From CAZLMW01 sp964560875 (GTDB lineage: Bacteria; Myxococcota_A; UBA9042), in contig CAZLMW010000093.1 in assembly GCA_964560875.1 (NCBI GenBank), positions 1-33,123 of the forward strand: 33,123 bases of DNA, in the 5' to 3' direction. The notes under the pieces are model-generated. The model was given only the letters and a program-made list of their open reading frames with translations, was not told where the DNA came from and did not search any database. Of this stretch, positions 1-8,300 are shown piece after piece (position 1 is the first letter of the stretch; each line of letters opens with the position of its first letter). A program made the translations under genes and the position numbers.

Positions 1-460
1 CGTCGCTGGTTCCTCCCCCGGCACCGTCGGCGAGGCTCAAACGCCGCGCACGAACGGCACCACCACCATGCAGCAAGGCATACCGCCCCGCCGCGCGGAC
101 CTACCGCCGGTTTCGACACCGACGGCCCGCCCAACCTGCCTGATGATGCTCCGAGCCGCTGTGCACCGCGCTGCGAAGATCCCGACGCCGCTGCCGGGAC
201 GACGGTCTCTGAAGCACGAACCGTGCCAAATTCACATCCAGCAATATCAAGAGCTTACAGGCCGCGAAACGCGAAGAAACCCGCAATGGGACCCATCAGC
301 CGCGTTTTGGGACCACTGCCGCTCGGCCGTTGTCGAACATGACCACGTTCGCGCGACGGCCGGAAATGAAGAAATGGGACCCCTTGGGACTCTGTTCGCG
401 TCACGCGACAGTCGTCATCCTCCCTGGACTGGGACTTGCGTGGGACTGCGTCGCGCTCTG
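1..460. other. Gene-poor left edge with TGGGAC cluster
   Basis: No convincing gene was recognised here. Two frames are open from the window edge (one stops at the TGA at 340-342), but their translations are Arg/Pro-rich without recognisable motifs, as expected for random GC-rich DNA. The hexamer TGGGAC occurs six times within 160 bases (287, 308, 375, 385, 430 and 441), far more than expected. Dense short direct repeats next to longer tandem repeats (462-559) are what one sees at the multiple-repeat termini of some insertion sequences such as the IS21 family. No transposase is visible, so this is only a possible relic. Confidence 0.3.
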
Positions 461-461
461 C

Positions 462-559
462 AACCGGCAGCCCTGTGTGCAGCGTAAACTGGCGGCCCTA
501 TTCACAGCGTGAACCGGCAGCCCTGTTCCCAGCGTAAACCGGCAGCCCTGTTTACACCG
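462..559. repeat. Four tandem copies of a degenerate 25-bp repeat
   Basis: Units at 462-485, 486-510, 511-535 and 536-559 follow the pattern aaCCGGCAGCCCTGTtcnCAGCGT with a few substitutions each; the second is the most diverged. The array ends 26 bases downstream of the stop codon of the minus-strand gene at 586-1632. It could be a terminal repeat array of a decayed mobile element, a protein-binding array or a plain minisatellite. The repeat is seen directly; the function is unknown. Confidence 0.75.
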
Positions 560-585
560 CCTCAGTCGGGTCGTCGCCGCCGCCT

Positions 586-1632
586 TTACGAGGTTTGCAT
601 CGCGAGGAGCTCGGACTCGACGTCGCGCAGAATTGCGACTTCGTCCGATAGTTGCTTGAGCGGTTCGGTGAGGGTGTCGATCTGCCCCGGTGTGCTCAGG
701 CGGCTCGCGTCGAGGCGGATGTTCTCGACGGCGAGCAGGAATCCCTCGGCGCGGGCCTGCATCCTTTCGTGTTCCTGGCCGAGCGCTTTGAGCTTGGCTG
801 ACCGGGCGTCGAGAAGTGCGCGGTTGCTGCGGTAGACATCGGTCAGAGATGGGTCGGTCGCGTTGGCGATCTTGGCGTCGAGCTCGGCGATACGTTCGGA
901 CAGGCCCTCGGTGCCTTCGGGGACCACTGACTGCATGGCGCGCTTGAGCGTGACGGCGCCGCTCGCGAGCTGTTCAACGTTCTTCAGGCCGTCATCGAGG
1001 CGCACGGCGACCTCGTCGACAAGCAGCTCCGTGTTGTCGGACTTCGCGAGGGACTGCTTGGATTCCGCGACGGCGATGCGGCATCGGCGGACCAGGTCGG
1101 CCCACTTGGCGTCGCGCGCAACGTCGGGGGCGCTTGGTGCGATGGCGGCGCGTTGCACCTCTTGCGCAGGCTCGCCGGCTGCGACCTCGAGGCGGGCACG
1201 TTCGATGTCGTCCTTCTTGTCGGTGAGCCACGACCTGTAGTTGAGCGTGTGGATGCCAAGCCCAATGCCCCAGCCAATCGCCGGAAACACGAACCACGGC
1301 GTGAAATCACCGGCTAGAAACCCCGTGGCTACGTTGATGGCAGCGAGGCCGATGTTTGTGGCGACGTAGGCGTTGCGGTGGCCGATCCAGTCCTTTCGCC
1401 GACGCTTGGCGCGCTTGAGCAGCTTCTCCGCCGGGCTCATCTGTCGTCGTCGTGCCATCGATCCTGTCACGCTCTGGACGATCTCACCCACCGCGCCGCC
1501 GACCTCGTGGACGATGTCGCCAACTCCGCGGGCGATGTCTTCGACCTGGTGGCCGATTCGCTCCAAGTCGTCATCGGCTTTCTTCAAACCGGATTTGGGT
1601 CGCCGATCACCGGGTTTGCGGGGCTTGGTCAT
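586..1632 (-). CDS. 2TM-domain membrane protein with long coiled-coil tail
   Basis: A 348-residue protein. The N-terminal 60 residues are charged and helical (Lys/Asp rich, then repeated GD.V.EVGG pattern). Residues about 75-135 look like the 2TM domain family: a basic KRRRKDWIGHRNAYV entry, a hydrophobic segment (IGLAAINVATGFLAG), a short loop with FTPW, then a second segment ending in GWGIGLGIHTLNY. The remaining 210 residues are Ala/Glu/Arg/Leu-rich heptad-like sequence without domains I recognise, probably a cytoplasmic coiled coil. The family has no established biochemical role. There is no Shine-Dalgarno sequence before the ATG; a -10 hexamer lies 6 bases upstream, suggesting a leaderless mRNA. 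The gene is divergent from 1747-2268. Confidence 0.75.
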   Translation of the reverse strand: MTKPRKPGDRRPKSGLKKADDDLERIGHQVEDIARGVGDIVHEVGGAVGEIVQSVTGSMARRRQMSPAEKLLKRAKRRRKDWIGHRNAYVATNIGLAAINVATGFLAGDFTPWFVFPAIGWGIGLGIHTLNYRSWLTDKKDDIERARLEVAAGEPAQEVQRAAIAPSAPDVARDAKWADLVRRCRIAVAESKQSLAKSDNTELLVDEVAVRLDDGLKNVEQLASGAVTLKRAMQSVVPEGTEGLSERIAELDAKIANATDPSLTDVYRSNRALLDARSAKLKALGQEHERMQARAEGFLLAVENIRLDASRLSTPGQIDTLTEPLKQLSDEVAILRDVESELLAMQTS

Positions 1633-1638
1633 GGGCTC

Positions 1639-1667
1639 ACGTTAGGCCCCGGCGAAGTCGCGCGCAA
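1639..1667 (-). promoter_or_regulatory. Putative leaderless promoter of the 2TM gene
   Basis: On the minus strand TTGCGC (1662-1667) is followed after 17 bases by TAACGT (1639-1644), then six bases and the ATG at 1632. This geometry places the transcription start at or next to the start codon. It fits the absence of a ribosome-binding site. The -35 match is only moderate. Confidence 0.4.
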
Positions 1668-1688
1668 TGCGGGATCGCGCAAAACCGT

Positions 1689-1716
1689 TTGACTAAACCG
1701 ACGATTTCGCGAGGAT
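1689..1716 (+). promoter_or_regulatory. Weak promoter candidate for the 1747 gene
   Basis: TTGACT (1689-1694, five of six consensus bases) is followed after 16 bases by GAGGAT (1711-1716), a poor -10. It lies about 30 bases upstream of the start codon in the divergent intergenic region. The -35 is good and the -10 is doubtful. Confidence 0.25.
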
Positions 1717-1746
1717 GCCTCAACCCCGGCAACCGGAGCATTGCTG

Positions 1747-2268
1747 ATGACGCAGGACAGAGTGGACAGGAAGAACCTGACGATCACCGGCAAGCACGAG
1801 AAGGTGGCGCCGCAGGATCGACACGTGACGATCGACGGCGTCGATGGCGAGGCTGTCATCATCGTGACGCAGGCCTACGGGCCCAAGGGCGATTCGCTCG
1901 TCGGCATCTCGGACGTGCAATTTGACGGCTACCCCGCCGTGACGGTCGGCGTCCGCGCCGGAGACCGCGACGGCTTGGTGCATCTTTCGCCGATCCACGG
2001 TGACTCCCGCAAGTCCGGGTTCATCGACATCGCCGCCGGCACCCGCTGCGAGCTGTACTGCCCCGCGTCGGGCCAGACGCTCGATAAGGTCGGGTCGGTC
2101 GATGACGGTAGCGGCGCCAACTACTTCGCGCTGTACCTCACCGACAAGCTGAGCCAGGGCGAGGCCGTGCAGCTAAGCGATATCTGGGGCCACTACCACA
2201 GCCGCATCGTGGACGACATGGAGCTCATCTCCTACTGGGCGTCCAACCACTCCGAGCTCGAGTCGTAG
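1747..2268 (+). CDS. Conserved hypothetical protein, 173 aa
   Basis: I do not recognise a named family. The ATG at 1747 is preferred over the in-frame TTG at 1741 because GGAG at 1735-1738 sits 8 bases before the ATG and only 2 before the TTG. The protein is acidic and soluble, without signal peptide or membrane segment. It has a beta-rich N-terminal half (TITGKHEK...VTIDG...VIIVTQ), a central CELYCPASGQTLDKVG segment with a CxxxC pair that could be half a zinc site or a thiol pair, and a Tyr/His-rich C-terminus (ISDIWGHYHSRIVDDMELISYW) that looks strongly constrained. The codon use and GC skew match the neighbours. It is convergent with the lipoprotein gene at 2483-2998. Confidence 0.7.
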   Translation: MTQDRVDRKNLTITGKHEKVAPQDRHVTIDGVDGEAVIIVTQAYGPKGDSLVGISDVQFDGYPAVTVGVRAGDRDGLVHLSPIHGDSRKSGFIDIAAGTRCELYCPASGQTLDKVGSVDDGSGANYFALYLTDKLSQGEAVQLSDIWGHYHSRIVDDMELISYWASNHSELES

Positions 2269-2327
2269 CCGATTTCTTCTAGTGTCTCCTTGCAGGGGAA
2301 ACGACCAGTTGACGGCAACGAGATACA

Positions 2328-2422
2328 GCCGCGCAGCGGAGGTTGGGGTGAGGCACGAAAACGACGCCCAATGCCGCCAGACAACGCGGGCCGAGGGGCC
2401 TCCCCCGCGAGGCCCCTTGCAA
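2328..2422. repeat. Interspersed intergenic repeat, copy A, with GC hairpin
   Basis: This stretch shares its layout with 16305-16386: GCCGCGC, then AGCG, the exact 12-mer TTGGGGTGAGGC (2343-2354 here), CGAA, a GC hairpin preceded by GAGGGG, and TTGCAA just after it. The hairpin here is AGGGGCCTC (2394-2402) paired with GAGGCCCCT (2409-2417) around a six-base loop. No T-run follows on either strand, so it is not a classic intrinsic terminator, though it lies between convergent genes and could act as one. It looks like a small extragenic palindromic element. Confidence 0.5.
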
Positions 2423-2486
2423 ATGAAAAGCTAGTGGTCCGACGAGCGGCCGGCAATTCATCAGAACTCCTGAAACGGGCCACTAG
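2421..2486 (-). terminator. Candidate terminator of the lipoprotein gene
   Basis: On the minus strand CTAGTGGCCC (2486-2477), which includes the stop codon region of the lipoprotein gene, can pair with GGACCACTAG (2440-2431) with nine of ten bases matched. It is followed by the T-rich CTTTTCATTT (2430-2421). The loop of about 36 bases is unusually long, so this is a moderate-confidence call. Confidence 0.4.
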
Positions 2487-2998
2487 TTCAGGTTCAGCGT
2501 CGGGTTGTCCGTCTGCTTGCACTCGGGGTCGCAGTCGGGCCCGTTGGGTCGTGTCGTCTTCCACACCGGCGACCATGAACCGCTGCCGATGCTGGCGCCG
2601 CCAAACTTCACGTCGACCTTCACCGAACCGGGCGTAGCGTTGACGATGGCGATGCCGCCGAGCTTGTGCTGACTCTTGTCCAACGCGCACCCCGATTCCG
2701 TAAGCAAAACGCCGATGTCGTCGCAGCCCTGGCTCGATGTGCACGACAGCGGCAGCGTTGATTTGCAGGTTACCGTCTTGCCGTCGAGCTCCACCGCGAC
2801 CTCGTAGTCCCCTGCGGGCCAGGCGGCCTTGCTGAAGTCGACCGTCATTCCGGTGTTGCAGCCGATGAGCGTGCAGCCTTTGCCGTCGCCGTCGTCCGAG
2901 CTGCTGCACGACGCGCTCAACGCCACAATCAAGGCGAATGTGAAAATGGTCGTAAGGAAACTAACGACCTTTTCTTGTCGCTGAAGCGCGCGATTCAT
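2483..2998 (-). CDS. Small Cys-containing lipoprotein
   Basis: A 171-residue exported lipoprotein. The N-terminus has a basic start (MNRALQRQEK), a hydrophobic core and the lipobox LSASC with the acylated Cys at residue 31, followed by a Ser/Asp linker. The mature domain contains a CTLIGC motif, a beta-rich segment (AGDYEVAVELDGKTVTC) and a C-terminal PNGPDCDPECKQ motif. The paired cysteines suggest about four disulfides. This arrangement resembles a group of small lipoproteins common in myxobacterial genomes, whose function is not known to me. The residue after the Cys is Ser, not Asp, which fits outer-membrane sorting. The start lies 3 bases after the stop of the acyl-CoA dehydrogenase gene, so the two are probably cotranscribed; no functional link is obvious. 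Confidence 0.75.
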   Translation of the reverse strand: MNRALQRQEKVVSFLTTIFTFALIVALSASCSSSDDGDGKGCTLIGCNTGMTVDFSKAAWPAGDYEVAVELDGKTVTCKSTLPLSCTSSQGCDDIGVLLTESGCALDKSQHKLGGIAIVNATPGSVKVDVKFGGASIGSGSWSPVWKTTRPNGPDCDPECKQTDNPTLNLN

Positions 2999-3001
2999 GG
3001 A

Positions 3002-4138
3002 TCACCATCCCAGTTGTTTGGCGGCGAGATCCTTGAGCACCTCGCTGGCGCCGCCGCCGATGCTCAACACCTTGGTTTCACGGAAAATACGCTCGACACG
3101 TGTGCCCTGCATGTAGCCCATTCCGCCGAGGATTTGAACGGCATCTGCCGCGACCTTTTCGAGCATGTCCGTCGCGTCGTTTTTCAGCATGCACACGTCG
3201 GCGACAGGGTGCTGGCCCTGTTCCATGCGCGTGGCGACGTCGTGCATGTACGCGCCGGTGCGGGCCACGCGCATCTCCATATCGACGAGCTTGTGGCGGA
3301 CGACCTGGCGGCTGATGAGCGGACGGCCGAACGTGTGGCGCTCTTTGGCCCAGGCGATGGCGTCTTCGAGGCACACCCGGGCCAGCGCCCAGGCCTGCGC
3401 GGCGAGCATGAGCCGCTCGTTGTTGAAGTTGAGCATCAGGCCCATAAAGCCCGCGTTTTCGGGGCCGACACGGTTGGCGACCGGCACGCGGCAATTGTCG
3501 AAATACAGCTGCGCGGTGTCCGAACACCACCATCCCATCTTGTCGAGAGGGGTGCGTGTCATGCCGTCGGTGTCGCCTTCGATGACGAGGATTGAGACGC
3601 CGCCGTGGCCAGCATCGCCTGTCCGCACCGCGGTCGTAATGAAGTCGGCGCGGATTCCGGAGGTGATGAAGGTCTTGCTCCCGTTGACGACGTAGTGGTC
3701 GCCATCCCGGACAGCGGTCGTGCGGAGGCCGGCAACATCGGAGCCGCCGGAGGGTTCGGTCACCGCCAGCGCGCTGATGGATTTGCCCTCGAGGACCGCA
3801 GGAACGATGCGCTGTTTGAGGGCTGGGCTGCCGAGCGCGACGATGGGGGGCAAGCCGATGGCGTGGGACATCAACCCGGCCATAATCCCGCCGGATCCGG
3901 CGCGGGCGAGCTCTTCAGTGACGATGAGCTTGTACCAGGCGTCGCCAGGGATGCCGCCGCAGTCCTCGGGAAAGCCGAGCCCCAGCAGGCCGATCGCGCC
4001 GGCTTTTTGATACAGCGCGCGCGGGAACGCCTTGGCGGCTTCCCAGCTGTCGATGTGGGGGACGATCTCGCGGTCGACGAAGCGGCGGATGCTGTCGCGG
4101 AAGGCTTCGTGTTCGTCGCTGTAGCGGGTTTTCTGCAT
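3002..4138 (-). CDS. Acyl-CoA dehydrogenase family protein
   Basis: A flavoprotein of 378 residues, the usual length for the family; it oxidises an acyl-CoA to the 2,3-enoyl-CoA and passes electrons to ETF. Visible signatures are the N-terminal helical domain (residues 1-120), ALAVTEPSGGSD (about 123-134) and GSKTFITSG (153-161) of the FAD-binding middle domain, and a C-terminal helical domain with RHTFGRPL and QILGGMGYMQGTRVERIFRE. The classic catalytic Glu of the C-terminal YEGT motif is absent (SIGGGASE there). Glu241 in NNERL corresponds to the alternative catalytic Glu of isovaleryl- and long-chain-type enzymes. The open frame extends far upstream, but family length and a -10 hexamer 7 bases before this ATG support the start. 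There is no Shine-Dalgarno. Substrate cannot be read. Confidence 0.92.
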   Translation of the reverse strand: MQKTRYSDEHEAFRDSIRRFVDREIVPHIDSWEAAKAFPRALYQKAGAIGLLGLGFPEDCGGIPGDAWYKLIVTEELARAGSGGIMAGLMSHAIGLPPIVALGSPALKQRIVPAVLEGKSISALAVTEPSGGSDVAGLRTTAVRDGDHYVVNGSKTFITSGIRADFITTAVRTGDAGHGGVSILVIEGDTDGMTRTPLDKMGWWCSDTAQLYFDNCRVPVANRVGPENAGFMGLMLNFNNERLMLAAQAWALARVCLEDAIAWAKERHTFGRPLISRQVVRHKLVDMEMRVARTGAYMHDVATRMEQGQHPVADVCMLKNDATDMLEKVAADAVQILGGMGYMQGTRVERIFRETKVLSIGGGASEVLKDLAAKQLGW

Positions 4139-4145
4139 GCGCGGG

Positions 4146-4175
4146 AGAGTACGGGAAAGGGCAGGTCGCGGACAA
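4146..4175 (-). promoter_or_regulatory. Putative leaderless promoter of the acyl-CoA dehydrogenase
   Basis: On the minus strand TTGTCC (4170-4175) is followed after 18 bases by TACTCT (4146-4151), then 7 bases and the ATG at 4138. The spacing puts transcription initiation at the start codon. It overlaps the opposite promoter region of the methyltransferase gene. Confidence 0.4.
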
Positions 4176-4195
4176 ACGGTGTGCCGGCGTATAGT
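4169..4195 (+). promoter_or_regulatory. Putative leaderless promoter of the RNA methyltransferase
   Basis: TATAGT (4190-4195, five of six consensus bases) lies 6 bases before the ATG at 4202, with no Shine-Dalgarno in between. The best -35 (CGGACA, 4169-4174) is at a short 15-base spacing, so the -10 carries most of the evidence. Confidence 0.4.
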
Positions 4196-4201
4196 CCGCG
4201 C

Positions 4202-5311
4202 ATGTCTGCACCCTCGACCGACCTCGAACTCTTCGTCCCGTGCGCCCCCGGACTCGAACCTCTGCTGCGCCGAGAGTGCACTCGCATCGCCGGCCGCAAG
4301 GCGCGCGTGAAGACGGTTGTCGGAGGTGTGTCCTGCCGCGGTGACCTCGCCACGGCGATGGCGCTCAACCTCGAATGCGGGCTCGGGATCCGGGTGGTGG
4401 CTCGGGTCGCAAGCTTCCAAGCACGGCGCTTTTCGGACATCGCGGCGGGCGTCAAACGGGTTGATTGGAAGCCGTGGTTGCCGGTGAAAGGCGGCGTCGA
4501 GGTCAAGGCGACGGCGAAAAAGTCCAAGCTGCTGCATACCGGCGCGATTGCCGAACGGGTGCTTACCGGGATCGGCGCGTCTGACGGCGTCGCTGCCATG
4601 ACCGTCTTCGCGCGGATGCACCGGGATGTCTGTACGATCTCGGTCGATCTCTCCGGCGAACCGTTGCATCGGCGCGGTTGGCGACAGGCGACGGCGAAAG
4701 CTCCGCTTCGTGAGGACCTGGCGCGCGCCTTGCTCGTCGTCAGCGGCTGGAAGCCGGGAACTGTGCTTGTCGACCCGCTGATGGGGGCCGGGACCATCGT
4801 CATCGAGGCGGCAACCATGGCGCGCCGGCTGGCTCCTGGATATATGCGGTCTTTCGCGCTGCAAGGGCTGCGATCCTTCGATCCGGCGGCGTGGACGGAC
4901 GTGCGGGAACGGGCGCATCGGCGCGCGCTCGATGACACCGACGTGTCGGTGTACGGCCGCGATCGCAACGGCGGGGCGCTGAAGGCCGCGGTCACCAATG
5001 CCAACCTCGCCGGCGTCTTGGGCAGCGTGGATTTGCAGCGGGTCGAGCTCGCTGATGGGCCTTGGCCCGATAATGTCGCGGCCGTCGCCACCAACCCGCC
5101 TTACGGTCATCGCCTCGGTGGCGCGTCCGCGACTTTTGAGCTGTTGGACAGCCGGCTTAAAGAACTTGCGCCCGGTACCCGCGTGGCCGCCATCGCACCT
5201 GCTCGAGCTCGCGGCCAGTTCAGGCTGCGCTGCATCGACGGCGAGTCGGCGCTGATGACCGATCATGGCGGCATCAAGATCGTGCTGCTGACCGGTGAAA
5301 TCCAAAGCTGA
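4202..5311 (+). CDS. THUMP-domain class I RNA methyltransferase (RlmL/YpsC-like)
   Basis: A 369-residue predicted SAM-dependent N2-guanine RNA methyltransferase. Residues 1-60 hold the N-terminal ELFVPCAPGLEPLLRREC segment, about 60-155 the THUMP RNA-binding domain, and the linker carries SGEPLHRRGWR (151-161), typical of this family. The Rossmann domain shows motif I DPLMGAGT (191-198) followed by IVIEAA, and the catalytic NPPYG (298-302). Length matches stand-alone YpsC/RlmL-type enzymes rather than the fused RlmKL. The target is likely 23S rRNA or tRNA guanine; which one cannot be said. The ATG at 4202 is chosen because it begins the conserved domain and has a -10 directly upstream. The gene is divergent from the acyl-CoA dehydrogenase, with 63 bases between start codons. 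Confidence 0.9.
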   Translation: MSAPSTDLELFVPCAPGLEPLLRRECTRIAGRKARVKTVVGGVSCRGDLATAMALNLECGLGIRVVARVASFQARRFSDIAAGVKRVDWKPWLPVKGGVEVKATAKKSKLLHTGAIAERVLTGIGASDGVAAMTVFARMHRDVCTISVDLSGEPLHRRGWRQATAKAPLREDLARALLVVSGWKPGTVLVDPLMGAGTIVIEAATMARRLAPGYMRSFALQGLRSFDPAAWTDVRERAHRRALDDTDVSVYGRDRNGGALKAAVTNANLAGVLGSVDLQRVELADGPWPDNVAAVATNPPYGHRLGGASATFELLDSRLKELAPGTRVAAIAPARARGQFRLRCIDGESALMTDHGGIKIVLLTGEIQS

Positions 5312-5328
5312 GCTCGCCGGCGTCGCCC

Positions 5329-5356
5329 TTGTCATTGCGCCTTGCCGTGCTAACGG
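5329..5356 (+). promoter_or_regulatory. Weak promoter candidate for the giant repeat lipoprotein
   Basis: TTGTCA (5329-5334, five of six) is followed after 16 bases by TAACGG (5351-5356), a poor -10. Initiation would fall about 4 bases before the ATG at 5367. Readthrough from the methyltransferase gene, which ends 55 bases upstream of that ATG, is an alternative. Confidence 0.2.
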
Positions 5357-5366
5357 TCACCGGTTC

Positions 5367-8300
5367 ATGCTCGGGCGAATGCAACGCCACGTCGCCGTCC
5401 TCATCTTCCTCTTCGGCCTCACAGGGTGCTGGCCAAAGGATCCGCTCGTCGACGGTCCGCTCCGGGCCGGGCAGGGCGATGTCGACGAAGACGCCTCGTT
5501 GGCCGATTCCAGCGCGGTCGGTTTCGATGCCCTCGGCGGCGACGGCTTCCAATCACCTGGCGATGGCAGCGGGCGAGCCGGCGACGGGGCGGGCTCAGTC
5601 GGTCAACGTGACGACGTCGCCCTCGTGGATGGCGTCGCGGTCGGTGATGGCGTCGCGGTCGGCGATGGTGTCGTGCTCGGCGACGGCGGTGTGTTCAGCG
5701 ACGGTTGGGGCGGCGCCGACGGCGCGCTCGACGACGGCGTTGAGAGCGGCGATGGCGCCGTGGCAGGCGATACAGGCGGCTCGCTCGACGACGGCTCCGG
5801 CTCGGGGGCGGACGGATCCACGGGCGGCGATGGTTTCGGCGGCGGCGCGGACGGGCTTGGCAGTGGTGACGGCCAGGCGGCTGGATCGGACGGTGCAGTC
5901 ACTGGATTGCCTCCCGGGGGGTGCCAGGTGGACGCCGATTGTCCGGCGTCGACAATCGCTTGCACTACGGTGAGCTGCGTCGGTTCTCCCGGCAAATGTG
6001 TCTTGACGTTGAGCTCGGGCGGCGCTTGCGATGATGGCGTTCCGTGCACGACCAACACGGCGTGCGACAACGGCGTGTGCGCGGCTTCCGGCTCGATTTG
6101 TGGTTGCACCAAGCAGGCCGATTGCTACGCGAAAGATGACAACAACGCCTGCAACGGCACGTTGTGGTGCGAACCGCTCACCAAGACCTGCCGCGTCAAG
6201 CCAGGGACAGCGATCCAATGCGCGCCGAGCTCGGACCCCTGCGCGTTATCCGCCTGCGACGCGCCGACCGGCAAATGTGTGCTCGAGCCGGTGAATGGTA
6301 TCGCCTGTGACGACGGCAGCCCATGTACCTCCGACGACGTCTGCAAGGCCGGATCGTGCGTACCCGGCAAGGTGACATGCGCGTGCGTCATCAACTCCGA
6401 TTGCGCGCAGGCGGCCGGCGACAAGTGCGTGTCCAAGCTGCTTTGCGACGCCATCACCAAGGCCTGCGTCCCGGCGCCAACAGCCGTCAAGGACTGTCCC
6501 AAGCCCACCGATCCGTGCCTTTCGTCGGCCTGCGATGCAAAGACGGGAGCTTGCGTGAACAAGCATGTGACCGGGCTGTGCGACGACGGCGACAAATGCA
6601 CCGCCGGTGACCACTGCCTGGCAGGGACATGTCAGCCGGGCAAGCCCGTTTGCGGCTGCAAGATCGACGGCGACTGTGTTGCGCTCGACGGGGCGAACAA
6701 GTGCGCGGCGCGTCACACCTGCATCGGCGGTCAGTGTTCGCTCGACCCAACAACCGCGATCGCCTGCTTGGCCCACCACACGCCGGCTTGCGGCAAAGCG
6801 ACCTGCGACCCGAAATCGGGCGCCTGTGTCGTCTCTCCAATCGCGGAAAACAAACCCTGCCCGACGCCGGACAAATGTGTCGCCGCCGCGGTGTGCAAGG
6901 GCGGCGTCTGCACGACGACAAAGAACGTGTGCGGGTGCAAGTCCACAGCCGATTGCACCGCGCACGAAGACGGCGACGCCTGCAACGGCACGCTGTATTG
7001 CGACAAGGCTACCGGCGGGTGCCGAGTCAACCCCGCCACTGTCGTTCATTGCCCCGATGCCAAGGCGTGCAAGGTCACGGCCTGCGACAAGAAGACCGGC
7101 TCCTGCGCGACGAAGAACGCCAACCACGGCGCGCCCTGCAAGGGGCTCAAGGCCTGCGAACAAGCGGCGTGTTTCGGAGGCGTCTGCACCATCACCAAGG
7201 CCTGCGGATGCAGCTCGCACGCGGATTGCGCCAGCGTGGGCGGCAACAAGTGCGTGCCCGGATTCTGCGACACGTCCGTCACTCCGTGGGCGTGCAAAGC
7301 GCTGCCTGGGGCCGCCAAGAGGTGCGGAACCGTCGGCTACGGGCCATGCAAAATCGGCGCGTGCGATCCCGGCAGCGGCGCGTGCAAGGCCAAATCAGTC
7401 CCAGACGGCACCGCGTGCAACGATGGCAACAGCTGCACCACCAAGGACGCGTGCAAGGGCGGGGCCTGTGCAAGCGGTTCGCTCACCTGCAAATGCGCGT
7501 CCAACGCCGATTGCGCCAAACTCGATGACGGCAACAAGTGCAACGGAACCCTCTATTGCGATCGTCATGCGGGCGGCGTGTGCAAGACCGATGTCGGCTC
7601 GGTGCCGTTCTGTGACCCGCACAAGAGCACGGCGTGCACGGATTTCAGCTGCAACGCGACCACGGGCGCCTGCCAGCACGTCGATCGCGCCAGCGGTGTG
7701 TCCTGCAACGACGGCGACCCCTGTTCGGCGACCAGCGCTTGTAACAGCGGCAAGTGTGTGGGGAAGCAGACCTGCCAGTGCAGCAGCCACGCGGACTGCG
7801 CCAAGTTCGATGACAACAACGCGTGCAACGGCGTGTATTTCTGCGACCGCACCAAGGGCCCCGGCAAATGCAAGGTCAATCCGGCGACCGGTGTGAAGTG
7901 CCACCAGGGCAACCTCCCGGCGTGTCAGCACAACGCGTGCGACGCCAAGACCGGAAAGTGCGCATTCGCGGCGGCGCCCGACAACACCGCGTGCAACGAC
8001 GGCAATGTGTGCACAAATGAGACGTGCAAAGCCGGCAAGTGCACCGCCATCAAGGACACCTGCAGCTGCCACAACAACGCCGATTGCGCCAAGAAGGACG
8101 ACGGCAATGCCTGCAACGGCGTGCTGTATTGCGACAAATCGGCGGTGCCGTTCAGCTGCAAATCGACGCTCACCAAACCGGTCGTCTGTAGCAACGTCGC
8201 GGACACCGCGTGCATGGTGAATACATGCCAACCCAAGACGGGCAAGTGCGTGGTCACTCCGCGAAAGGACGGCGCCTCCTGCGAAGATGGCGAAGCGTGT

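Noticed and set aside
68..487. 139-codon frame at the left edge
   Set aside because: It has no ribosome-binding site or recognisable sequence, and its 3' part is made of the repeat array.
2394..2417. GC hairpin as a classic intrinsic terminator
   Set aside because: The stem is strong, but no T-run follows on either strand, so it was kept only as part of the interspersed repeat.
3605..4201. N-terminal extension of the methyltransferase frame
   Set aside because: It runs antisense through the acyl-CoA dehydrogenase. THUMP-methyltransferase homology begins at 4202.
4139..5335. N-terminal extension of the acyl-CoA dehydrogenase frame by about 400 residues
   Set aside because: The extension is antisense to the methyltransferase gene and has no domain. 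The family starts at the ATG at 4138.
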